This document shows, in pieces, positions 1-5,855 of a stretch of 9,178 nucleotides of DNA. The stretch comes from Thermoproteota archaeon (GTDB taxonomy: Archaea; Korarchaeota; Korarchaeia; Korarchaeales; Korarchaeaceae), in assembly GCA_015521385.1 (NCBI GenBank), contig WAOH01000065.1, positions 1 to 9,178 of the forward strand, in the 5' to 3' direction. Every line of letters starts with the position of its first letter. The stretch's first letter is position 1. The notes under the pieces were generated by a model that did not search any database, was not told the DNA's origin, and saw only the letters and a list, made by a program, of their open reading frames with translations. Made by a program: the position numbers and the translations under genes.

Positions 1-135
1 CCCCTATACGAGCTGAGGAAGAGGGCCGACTACAGGGGAAAGCTGACATCCGAGGGGGAGGCCAAGCTCGCGGTGAGGGAGGCCGAGCAGCTCCTGAGTT
101 CCATACTCGAGGAGATGAAGAAGAGGGAGGGGTGA
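1..135 (+). CDS. HEPN-domain protein, C-terminal fragment
   Basis: This is the last 44 codons of a gene that enters from the left edge in frame 1 and stops at TGA 133-135. The visible tail begins LYELRKRADYRGKL and continues into a long amphipathic helix rich in Glu, Lys and Ala. A basic-Arg-Lys-Arg-Ala-Asp-Tyr turn followed by a helix of the EAKLAVREAEQLL kind resembles the end of small archaeal HEPN-domain proteins (UPF0332-like). Those proteins are often encoded beside a MNT nucleotidyltransferase as toxin-antitoxin pairs. The HEPN catalytic R-x4-6-H region would lie outside the window, so activity and partner cannot be judged. The assignment rests on a short C-terminal pattern and is moderate. 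The next gene is convergent, so this one ends its own transcription unit. Confidence 0.55.
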   Translation, partial: PLYELRKRADYRGKLTSEGEAKLAVREAEQLLSSILEEMKKREG

Positions 136-266
136 TATATCCCTGATTACCTTCTCTCCAAACTTTCGCGAATCCTCTTGATCCGTACTGGAACGCGCAT
201 ATGCTCCAGAGTGGGTGGATCCTCTTTTAGGGGGCTGACCTAGGGTATCCATACGCCACCGCGATC
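136..266. other. convergent intergenic region
   Basis: This lies between the stop of the HEPN fragment (+) and the stop of a methyltransferase gene (-). I see no ORF with a ribosome site, no tRNA-like fold and no strong T-run on either strand. The only T-rich stretch is a run of four T at about 215-218. Confidence 0.5.
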
Positions 267-1079
267 TCACGATCTTACTGCTGGTGGAATCACCAAGTCC
301 CTCACTTCCCAACCTGCCCTCGGACCTATTCCCATTATAATTCCTGCACTCTCGTCCGGAATGATGGGGAAGTACTCGACATCCTCGAAGAAGACCCAGA
401 CGAGCGACGATAGAAGGGAGACGTTCCACTGATACACATCGTACTCCACCATCTCGCCGGTCCTTGGAGACACCACGACCCTCCTCATGGATCCCCTCTT
501 GGCGTCGTACTCCCTGTAGAGGCTCAGGGTCGCATCTCCGTTGAAGAAGAATGGATAAACATCTCCCGAGGGGTGCAGGTACCCCTCCCAGTAGACCTGA
601 TCTAGGTGGTGTATCAGAACCGCTCCATCGGATTTCACAACCTCTCTCATAGAATTCAGGAGGAGGGAGGCCCTCCAGGGATCGAAGTGGGGCATCGTCA
701 ACCCGTAAACCAGGACCACATCGGCCCCATCCACCAGCTCGTGGGCCTGGAACGCGTCCCCCTCGACCAGGGTTGGCGCTTTCCCCAGCTCCCTCAGGGC
801 GAAGTCCCCAGCCTTGGACAGGGCTTCCCCCCTCAGGTCCAGCACCGTGAGTTCTACATCCTTGCCAGCCTCCTTCAGCACCTTGCACAGGGCGACTCCA
901 CCTATCCCGACACCGCCCATCAGATCGAGCACCCTGAAGGAGTCCCTCGAGAAGAAGGGATGTGTCACCACCCTCCTGAAGTAGGTCAGCGCCCTGCCGT
1001 ACCTCTCCCTTCCGCTTCCCTCAAGATCCTCCGGCCAGGGGAAGAGGGAGTAGAACCTCTTCATGTCCTCCGGCTTCAT
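267..1079 (-). CDS. class I SAM-dependent methyltransferase-like protein (paralogue A)
   Basis: This is a 270-residue protein with a Rossmann-type methyltransferase core. Motif I is VLDLMGGVGIGG (residues 50-61). The acidic end of strand 2 is in LTVLDLRGEAL (Asp81), and Asp108 falls in VEGDAF. Strand 4 continues into YGLTMPHFDPWRA (125-137), and strand 5 is DGAVLIHH. An N-terminal aromatic block (FYSLFPWPED) and the FDPWRA block are shared with the neighbouring paralogue and are probably a family signature. The acceptor substrate is unknown; I see no NPPY or DPPY motif of N6-adenine or rRNA enzymes. The ATG lies 4 bases after the stop of paralogue B, and a GGTGAT ribosome site overlaps that stop, so the two are very likely one operon with coupled translation. 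The C-terminal third is more divergent and rich in aromatic residues. Confidence 0.75.
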   Translation of the reverse strand: MKPEDMKRFYSLFPWPEDLEGSGRERYGRALTYFRRVVTHPFFSRDSFRVLDLMGGVGIGGVALCKVLKEAGKDVELTVLDLRGEALSKAGDFALRELGKAPTLVEGDAFQAHELVDGADVVLVYGLTMPHFDPWRASLLLNSMREVVKSDGAVLIHHLDQVYWEGYLHPSGDVYPFFFNGDATLSLYREYDAKRGSMRRVVVSPRTGEMVEYDVYQWNVSLLSSLVWVFFEDVEYFPIIPDESAGIIMGIGPRAGWEVRDLVIPPAVRS

Positions 1080-1083
1080 AGCA

Positions 1084-1896
1084 TCACCCCAGCATGGAGG
1101 GCAGCTTCAGGTGCTCGGGCCTGACCTTCCTCCTCGGGCGCCTCGCCAGAAGGATGTACCTCCTGCCATCCAAGGGTCGCATGTCCACCTCTTGGAAGAA
1201 CAGCCACATGAGGGAAAGGAAGTCAGCGACTCCCCAGAAGTAGACCTCGAGCTCTGCCATCTCCCCTCTGAGGAGTGAGAGGTGCGCGCGCTTGAACACA
1301 CCCCTCCTGAAATCGTATCCCTTGTGCATGCTCAGGATGGGCTCATCTCCCTTGAACTCCGCCATCACCTCCTTGTAACCCGTCATGTAGAACACCCAGT
1401 ACCTCCTGTCAGCCTCCTCGACCAGGAAGACACCTTCATCCTTCAGGGATTCGCTGACGGAGGCTAGGAGGAGTATGGCCCTCCATGGATCGAAGTGCGG
1501 GGTGGAGAGCCCGTACATGAGAACCAAGTCGAGGTCCTCCACCACCTCGTGAGCCCTCGTGGCGTCGTGGACCAACGTCACGGCCTCCTCACCGAGTTCC
1601 TCCTTGGAGAAGCGTCTCGCTACCTCCAGCGCCCCCTCCCTCAGATCCATCATGTAGAGCCTCACTCTCCTCCTCAGGGACTTCGAGAGGGCCACTCCAC
1701 CTATCCCCTCCCCGCTCAGGATGTCCAGGACCGTCACTTCCTCTGGAAGCCCGCTCAGGAAGGGATGATCCATGAGTTCCGAGAATTCCTTCAGGGCCCT
1801 CTCGTACCTCTTCCTCCCCTCGGGTGTGTAAGGGTCCCCATGCCACGGTATGAGGGAGTAGATGCTGTCCAGCTCAGATCCACTCAACGGATCCAC
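1084..1896 (-). CDS. class I SAM-dependent methyltransferase-like protein (paralogue B)
   Basis: This is a tandem paralogue of the downstream gene, about 270 residues. Positions below count from the alternative GTG at 1905. Motif I is VLDILSGEGIGG (59-70), the strand-2 acid is in MMDLREGAL (Asp87), Asp114 is in VHDATRAHE, and YGLSTPHFDPWRA ends near residue 143. All match paralogue A in order and spacing. The reading frame opens right after a TGA with GTG at 1905; a second GTG is at 1896. I prefer 1896 because a TATA-like box at 1916-1925 would place transcription start almost exactly there (leaderless), and because the resulting MDP...YSLIPW start lines up with MKP...YSLFPW of A. The substrate is unknown. 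A small-molecule or protein acceptor is as likely as RNA. Confidence 0.75.
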   Translation of the reverse strand: MDPLSGSELDSIYSLIPWHGDPYTPEGRKRYERALKEFSELMDHPFLSGLPEEVTVLDILSGEGIGGVALSKSLRRRVRLYMMDLREGALEVARRFSKEELGEEAVTLVHDATRAHEVVEDLDLVLMYGLSTPHFDPWRAILLLASVSESLKDEGVFLVEEADRRYWVFYMTGYKEVMAEFKGDEPILSMHKGYDFRRGVFKRAHLSLLRGEMAELEVYFWGVADFLSLMWLFFQEVDMRPLDGRRYILLARRPRRKVRPEHLKLPSMLG

Positions 1897-1915
1897 CCGC
1901 CCCACTCAGTAGCAG

Positions 1916-1925
1916 TAAATTAAAA
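1916..1925 (-). promoter_or_regulatory. TATA-like box of the methyltransferase operon
   Basis: On the minus strand this reads TTTTAATTTA, preceded by GC-rich sequence. Its centre is about 25-26 bases from the GTG at 1896, the usual archaeal TATA-to-start distance. This supports a leaderless transcript. It is inferred from position only. Confidence 0.5.
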
Positions 1926-1948
1926 CGCGATACTGCGAAGAGTGTCAC

Positions 1949-1962
1949 CATAAAAAATGGAT
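1949..1962 (-). terminator. T-run terminator after the DJ-1/PfpI gene
   Basis: On the minus strand this reads TCCATTTTTTA, beginning about 13 bases after the DJ-1 stop. Archaeal RNA polymerase terminates at such T-runs without a hairpin. The same 11-base word recurs after the Nramp-like gene. Confidence 0.55.
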
Positions 1963-1974
1963 GAGAGACGAGAG

Positions 1975-2533
1975 TCAGGCCTTCAACATCTTGATGAACT
2001 CCCGCATCCAAGCGGGCAGATCCGGCCAGGCCCTCGCGGTCACCAGGTTATCGTGGACCACTACCTCCTGATCAAGGTACTCGGCTCCATGGGCCTTGAC
2101 ATCGGGGCTAACGGCGACGTAGGAGGTCATCTTCATTCCCGGGCTTATGAGCTTGTACCCGGTGAAGAAGGAGAGGGCCGTGGCAGATCGCAGCTACTGG
2201 TTTCTTGGCCTCCATGAAGTGCCTGACTATCCTCTCTAGGTCGGGATCCAGCCTTATGTACTCCGGCGCCCTTCCCCCGGGAATGACCAACCCGTCGTAC
2301 TCCTCCGGGTTCACCTCCTTGAACTCCTTGTCCACCCACCCGAACCTGTACCCGGGTTTCTCGGTGTAAGTCTCCCAGCCGGGCTCGAAGTCGTGAACTA
2401 CCGTCATCAGCGTTTTCTTAGTGGGAGCGGCGACGTGGACCTCGAATCCCTCCTCCTTCAGACGCCAGTACGGGTAAAACAGCTCCTGGGCCTCCACGGC
2501 ATCCCCAGCCACGATCAGGACCTTCTTGGTCAT
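1975..2533 (-). pseudogene. DJ-1/PfpI-family protein, interrupted by one frameshift
   Basis: From ATG 2533 the frame gives MTKKVLIVAGDAVEAQELFY and continues through GLVIPGGRAPEYIR (Glu91) and VAAICHGP (nucleophile Cys117, His118). These correspond to the Glu, Cys and His triad of PfpI-type hydrolases and chaperone/deglycase relatives. Right after HGPLL the frame runs into unrelated residues and stops at 2108. A neighbouring frame continues the family without a gap as FTGYKLISPGMKMTSY..., then VVVHDNLVTARAWPDLPAWMREFI, and stops at 1975. Skipping one base in the CTCCTTCTTC stretch (about 2161-2178) restores a 185-residue protein of normal family length. Both halves keep conserved residues, so this is either a very recent mutation, a sequence error or a +1 recoding site. 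The start has a good GGTGAT ribosome site. A longer-than-minimal insert lies at residues 40-75. Confidence 0.8.
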
Positions 2534-2587
2534 AGGGGATCACCGCGCAATGGGGAGGGGGAAAGAGATAACGGTTTCCCCTATAAG

Positions 2588-2609
2588 GTAAAAATTGTGA
2601 AAAAATTAT
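2588..2609 (-). terminator. T-rich terminator after terC
   Basis: On the minus strand two T-runs (TTTTTT and TTTTT) lie within 35 bases of the terC stop, separated by CACAA. This is a typical archaeal intrinsic terminator. The following CTTATAGG could serve as the promoter element of the DJ-1 gene immediately downstream. Confidence 0.55.
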
Positions 2610-2624
2610 GATCGCGCGACGGGT

Positions 2625-3539
2625 TCAGGCCTCCTCATTACCCTTCCTCGACGTGAGGAACGCCCAAGCGAGTATGGCCAGTATCAGGACGAGTGAGAGT
2701 CCCGTGGGCATGTGTATCCCGAAGGCAGTCAGCAGGAAGGCCACACCCAAGTAAACTAGGTAGATGGCCAACCCCTTACCTAAGTTCTCCAAGCGCTTGA
2801 CCCCATGCTCCAATACGAAGTAGAGGGATCGGAGTCCCAGAACTGCAAGTATATTTGACGTGTAGGCGGTGAAGAACTCCCTGGTTATCGCCAATACGGC
2901 TGGCACCGAGTCGAAGGCGAACATTATGTCCGTGGTCTCGATGGCTAGGAGCACCAGTACGAGAGGAGTGAACACCCTCCTGCCGTTCCTCACGACTACG
3001 AACCTGTCTCCCTCATACTCGTGGGTCAGGGGAAGGAACCTCTTGGCCAGCTGGACGATCTTGTTCTTCCCCGGGTCCACGCTCTCTGCACCGCTCTTCG
3101 CCATCTTGTATCCGGAGTAGATCAGTATGGCGCCGAACACGTAAACCATCCAGTGATACCTCTCGAGGAGGGCCACGCCCACTATTATGAAGAGGCCCCT
3201 GAAGAGGGCGGCGAATATTATACCTAGGAGGAGCACGAACGGTCTCGAGTGGTAGGGAACGGAGAAGTACGTAAAGATGGCCAGGAAGACGAAAACGTTA
3301 TCCATAGACAGGGTGTATTCGGTGACGTAGGCGGTGATGTACTTTATGAACTCCTCCAAGCCGTAAATATCCAGAATGAATACCGAGAACGCCAGACCTA
3401 TCGAAATCCAGATGGCGACCCACTTAAGACTGTCCTTCAACGTCACCTCCGTCTTCTTGTAGTGCCTCAGGTCCAGGTAGAGGAAGACCACGATGATCGC
3501 GTGGAACGCTATCCAGAAGACGGGAGAGGTAACCTCCAT
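2625..3539 (-). CDS. TerC/Alx-family integral membrane protein
   Basis: This is a 304-residue, multi-helix membrane protein. The family signatures are clear: TEYTLSMDNVFVFLAIF with SMDN at 78-81, and LLAIETTDIMFAFDSVPAVLAIT with Glu201, Asp204 and Asp210. A basic cytoplasmic loop at about 145-190 separates the two halves, as in Alx and TerC. Characterised relatives (E. coli Alx, Bacillus MeeF/MeeY) export manganese or help metallate exported proteins; tellurite resistance is the historical name. Metal export here is inferred from the family. The start ATG has no strong ribosome site, and the TATA-like box predicts a leader of only about 7 bases. The upstream neighbour is an Nramp-like transporter, with a terminator and a separate promoter between them, so they are probably not one operon. 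Confidence 0.88.
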   Translation of the reverse strand: MEVTSPVFWIAFHAIIVVFLYLDLRHYKKTEVTLKDSLKWVAIWISIGLAFSVFILDIYGLEEFIKYITAYVTEYTLSMDNVFVFLAIFTYFSVPYHSRPFVLLLGIIFAALFRGLFIIVGVALLERYHWMVYVFGAILIYSGYKMAKSGAESVDPGKNKIVQLAKRFLPLTHEYEGDRFVVVRNGRRVFTPLVLVLLAIETTDIMFAFDSVPAVLAITREFFTAYTSNILAVLGLRSLYFVLEHGVKRLENLGKGLAIYLVYLGVAFLLTAFGIHMPTGLSLVLILAILAWAFLTSRKGNEEA

Positions 3540-3549
3540 TTCAATCCAT

Positions 3550-3566
3550 GAGCCCCGATCGGGCTC
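3550..3566 (-). promoter_or_regulatory. operator-like inverted repeat at the terC promoter
   Basis: GAGCCC (3550-3555) and GGGCTC (3561-3566) form a perfect 6-base dyad with a 5-base centre. It lies exactly between the TATA-like box and the predicted transcription start, where a bound repressor would block polymerase. It is upstream of the predicted start, so a DNA-binding site is likelier than an RNA hairpin. No regulator is identified. Confidence 0.4.
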
Positions 3567-3567
3567 T

Positions 3568-3576
3568 ATTAAAAAG
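3568..3576 (-). promoter_or_regulatory. TATA-like box of terC
   Basis: On the minus strand this reads CTTTTTAATA (TTTTTAATA core). It predicts transcription start near 3546, about 7 bases before the terC ATG. Confidence 0.5.
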
Positions 3577-3582
3577 TTAATT

Positions 3583-3611
3583 GGGTAAACGGGGAAGCGA
3601 GCCGGGTAAAC
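3583..3611 (-). repeat. two direct repeats upstream of the terC promoter
   Basis: GTTTACCC on the minus strand occurs at 3583-3590 and again at 3604-3611. The copies are 21 bases apart, two helical turns, so both face the same side of the helix just upstream of the TATA-like box. This is the geometry of an activator or dimer-pair site, though chance is possible for two 8-mers. Confidence 0.35.
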
Positions 3612-3699
3612 TGGTTGGGACGTTGAGACGGACGCTCAGGAGCTTCAGAAAGAGTTTCACCACTAATATGAAAATCCATTCATCTAAAGTTGTTTGGAG

Positions 3700-3710
3700 G
3701 TAAAAAATGG
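3700..3710 (-). terminator. T-run terminator after the Nramp-like gene
   Basis: On the minus strand this reads TCCATTTTTTA, about 12 bases after the stop. It is identical to the word that follows the DJ-1 gene. Confidence 0.55.
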
Positions 3711-3721
3711 AGAGGGTGGGA

Positions 3722-5215
3722 TCAGCCACCGAGGAACTGCACGTTGAGGTAGAGAGCGAAGGCGTAGGTGAACATTATGGCGCTTATCAGCGTGAAGATG
3801 AACGGTATCCATGAGGGTCTTACTACCTTGCCGGCCGGGTGTATCTTCGGCAGCATGTACCAGTTCTGGTAGAGGAACAGCCACGTGTAGATCACCATTA
3901 TGAACATGTTAGTGACTCCAGTGAGTATTATCAGGAAGCCAGGCCTCTGGAGCAGCACTGTTATGCCTCCTATCACCGTGTAGATGGTTATCAGGTAGTA
4001 GTAGATCTTCCTGTACTCTATCTTCTCGGGCACGCCGGGTATGGTGTAGGCGTTGCTGGCGAATATCCTTCCAACCCCATCCAAGGCGGTTATGTAGGCG
4101 TCGACCAAGAAGAAGAACCCAATCAGGTAGAGGGCAGCCCTGCCAGCGTCTCCCCAGAGGTGACCGAACCACTCGGCCTGCACGACTACTAGCTTGAAGC
4201 CCTTGGGCAGCGCCTCAGCTCCCTTCTGCAGGTACTCAGGCCTGAGAACGGCGTAGGTCAGCAGGGTCGTGAGCACGATGGTGAGCGTGTTCAACGCGAC
4301 CCCGAAGAGGTTGTCGACCCAGAGCCAGGTCACCCAGTCCTTCCATCTCTTCCTGTTCTCCGGCGTGTCGGGGAACGCCACTCCAACGCCGGGTATCGGC
4401 TCGGGCTCGCCGGTTATCGGGCTGGTCACCCTGCCTATGTGGGCTGACATTCCTGCGTTCTTGTCCCTGACCCAGAAGCTGTACAGGAGGTTCCATATAC
4501 CTCCCGCCCCGGTGTAGGCTATCAGCGTTATGAAGATGCCCATATCAGCCTTGTCGAAGTTGGACGGAAGCAGGTTGAATCCTTGGCTGAACGGTATCAG
4601 GGCCGGGAAGTACTCCCCGACCACCTTGCCCACGGCGGGTGAGAAGAGCACCACGAGGAGCATACCGCCGAACGACACTATGGCGGCCAGGCTCTCTATG
4701 TACTCCACGATCTTGTAGGCCACCGGTCCTATCATGAACATGACCCAGATGAGGAATATCGCCACCTCTGACCAGAATCTGGTCTGACCCGCTGCATCCC
4801 ATCCAGGTGGGAACTTCGTGAGCGCAGCTAAGGCGGTTGCACCGCCCGACACGTAGCCTCCTACCCACAGATATACGACGAGGGCTACGAAGAACGCGAA
4901 CCAACCGTAGAGCCTATTCACTCTGTGGAATCCCTCGAATATGGACTCTCCAGTGGCCATCGTGTACCTGGCTATCTCGAGATTGACCCAGTACTGGAGG
5001 GAAGCGTAGAAGAGGAGCCATCCAAGGAAGAAGAGGCCGTACTTGGCCACCATGTAGGGCCACCATATGAGCTCCCCGCTTCCCTGGGAGAGCCCCGCCC
5101 ATACCAGGCCCGGTCCGAACATTGCAGCCCATCCTGGGAAGTCTGGGAGGTCCTTGACGTCAAATGGCTTCGTAAATCTTCCAAAAATCAGGCTTCCACC
5201 TTCCTCCTTCGCCAT
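3722..5215 (-). CDS. Nramp-like (COG1914-type) membrane transporter
   Basis: This is a 497-residue protein with about 11 hydrophobic helices. Helix 1 reads FGPGLVWAGLSQGSGELIWW. Helix 6 reads ITLIAYTGAGGIWNLLYSFW, followed by RDKNAGMSAHIG. The GPG start and the two broken helices 1 and 6 are typical of Nramp-like and other LeuT-fold carriers. The classical metal-binding DPGN of helix 1 and MPH of helix 6 are absent, so divalent-metal transport cannot be assumed. A polar loop at about residues 254-295 carries a Pro-rich stretch (GEPEPIPGVGVAFPDTPE). The ORF opens with GTG at 5224, but ATG 5215 is preferred because GGGTG lies 6-10 bases upstream and the TATA-like box gives a leader of about 17 bases. 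Transcription is monocistronic by context (T-run after the stop). Confidence 0.72.
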   Translation of the reverse strand: MAKEEGGSLIFGRFTKPFDVKDLPDFPGWAAMFGPGLVWAGLSQGSGELIWWPYMVAKYGLFFLGWLLFYASLQYWVNLEIARYTMATGESIFEGFHRVNRLYGWFAFFVALVVYLWVGGYVSGGATALAALTKFPPGWDAAGQTRFWSEVAIFLIWVMFMIGPVAYKIVEYIESLAAIVSFGGMLLVVLFSPAVGKVVGEYFPALIPFSQGFNLLPSNFDKADMGIFITLIAYTGAGGIWNLLYSFWVRDKNAGMSAHIGRVTSPITGEPEPIPGVGVAFPDTPENRKRWKDWVTWLWVDNLFGVALNTLTIVLTTLLTYAVLRPEYLQKGAEALPKGFKLVVVQAEWFGHLWGDAGRAALYLIGFFFLVDAYITALDGVGRIFASNAYTIPGVPEKIEYRKIYYYLITIYTVIGGITVLLQRPGFLIILTGVTNMFIMVIYTWLFLYQNWYMLPKIHPAGKVVRPSWIPFIFTLISAIMFTYAFALYLNVQFLGG

Positions 5216-5252
5216 GGCTAGCACCCTGTCTGTTGTCTAACACTCCTTAGGC

Positions 5253-5270
5253 AATTAATATAAAGATGGC
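5253..5270 (-). promoter_or_regulatory. promoter of the Nramp-like gene
   Basis: The minus strand reads GCCATCTTTATATTAATT. The TTTATATTA part is a good TATA-like box, predicting start near 5232 and a leader of about 17 bases to ATG 5215. The GCCATCTTT part is repeated in the opposite orientation at 5326-5334. Confidence 0.6.
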
Positions 5271-5334
5271 TCTCCGGTCCCCGCTGAGTCCGATGGCTCA
5301 GCTATAGGACCCGCCGATTAAAATGGCCATCTTT
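5262..5334. repeat. 9-base inverted repeat linking two divergent promoters
   Basis: AAAGATGGC at 5262-5270 and GCCATCTTT at 5326-5334 are perfect inverted copies 55 bases apart. Each runs directly into a TATA-like element pointing outward, one toward the Nramp-like gene and one toward the cupin operon. A shared regulator or shared BRE-type element is the simplest reading. Confidence 0.5.
5283..5302. repeat. dyad in the middle of the divergent region
   Basis: GCTGAG (5283-5288) and CTCAGC (5297-5302) form a perfect 6-base inverted repeat with an 8-base centre. It sits between the two outward promoters and outside both predicted transcripts, so it is more likely a protein site than an RNA hairpin. 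Confidence 0.35.
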
Positions 5335-5344
5335 TTAACGTTAA
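5326..5344 (+). promoter_or_regulatory. rightward promoter upstream of the cupin operon
   Basis: GCCATCTTTTTAACGTTAA contains a TATA-like CTTTTTAA and the 10-base palindrome TTAACGTTAA at 5335-5344. It predicts transcription start near 5361, which would give a leader of roughly 145 bases before the first cupin ATG. Other TATA-like boxes at 5371-5383 and 5465-5475 could give shorter leaders. Confidence 0.4.
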
Positions 5345-5505
5345 GTTTCAGCATAAACTCCTCCAAAATTCTATTAATATATGTTGTGATATTGCCGGTT
5401 TGATGATAATTAAGATGAGAAAACAGCCTATAAGGAACATACATGTTTCATGAACTCTCCGGGCAAAGATTAATATCGTTTCCAGTCTCTATCCGCGGTG
5501 ATGGC

Positions 5506-5853
5506 ATGTACAGGATGCTCAGGAGGGTCGACGCCAGGCCGTACGAGACTTGGCCGGGCGTCACTCGAAGAGCCCTCGCGCTGGGGGAGAGGATACTTCT
5601 GCTCGAGATCTCTCTGAGGAAGGGCGCCGTCGCGCCCGCGCACTCCCACCCCAACGAGCAGTCTGGCTACATAGTCAGGGGGAGGCTCAGGATAAGGATA
5701 GGGGATGAGACCCACGAGCTCAATCCCGGTGATGCCTACATAATACCCCCGGATGTCGAGCACGAGGCCGAGGCGCTGGAGGACACGGTCGTGGTGGAGG
5801 TGTTCTCTCCCCCCCACGAGCTCCTCAAGAAGGACCTGACGGGAGGGATGTGA
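5506..5853 (+). CDS. KdgF-like single-domain cupin protein
   Basis: This is a 115-residue cupin. Motif 1 is GAVAPAHSHPNEQSGYIVRG (40-59), with likely metal ligands His46, His48 and Gln52. Motif 2 is PGDAYIIPPDVEH (74-86), with ligand His86. The HSHPxEQ form and the ending ALEDTVVVEVFSPPHE closely resemble KdgF, a cupin of about 110 residues. KdgF converts 4,5-unsaturated monouronates from pectin or alginate breakdown to their keto form. That function is a family-based guess; no other uronate gene is in view. The frame stays open upstream to an ATG at 5443, but that extension (MFHELSGQRLISFP) is AT-rich and off-family. ATG 5506 gives the normal length, and a TATA-like AAAGATTAATATC at 5465-5477 predicts a start near 5498. 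The next cupin starts 2 bases after the stop. Confidence 0.78.
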   Translation: MYRMLRRVDARPYETWPGVTRRALALGERILLLEISLRKGAVAPAHSHPNEQSGYIVRGRLRIRIGDETHELNPGDAYIIPPDVEHEAEALEDTVVVEVFSPPHELLKKDLTGGM

Positions 5854-5855
5854 CC

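Noticed and set aside
4..888. Open minus-strand frame of 294 codons
   Set aside because: It is antisense/offset to the methyltransferase and HEPN genes, rich in Gly/Arg/Pro as expected for a shadow frame in GC-rich DNA, and has no domain pattern.
3540..3700. Manganese riboswitch before terC (yybP-ykoY type)
   Set aside because: The predicted leader is only about 7 bases, too short for a riboswitch, and the visible dyad is upstream of the transcription start.
5399..5460. Possible C/D-box small RNA (TTGATGA near 5400)
   Set aside because: The box C match is imperfect and no CTGA box D or D' lies at usable spacing.
5443..5505. Longer N-terminus of the first cupin from ATG 5443
   Set aside because: The extension is AT-rich, does not fit the cupin family, and contains a TATA-like element; ATG 5506 gives the usual length.
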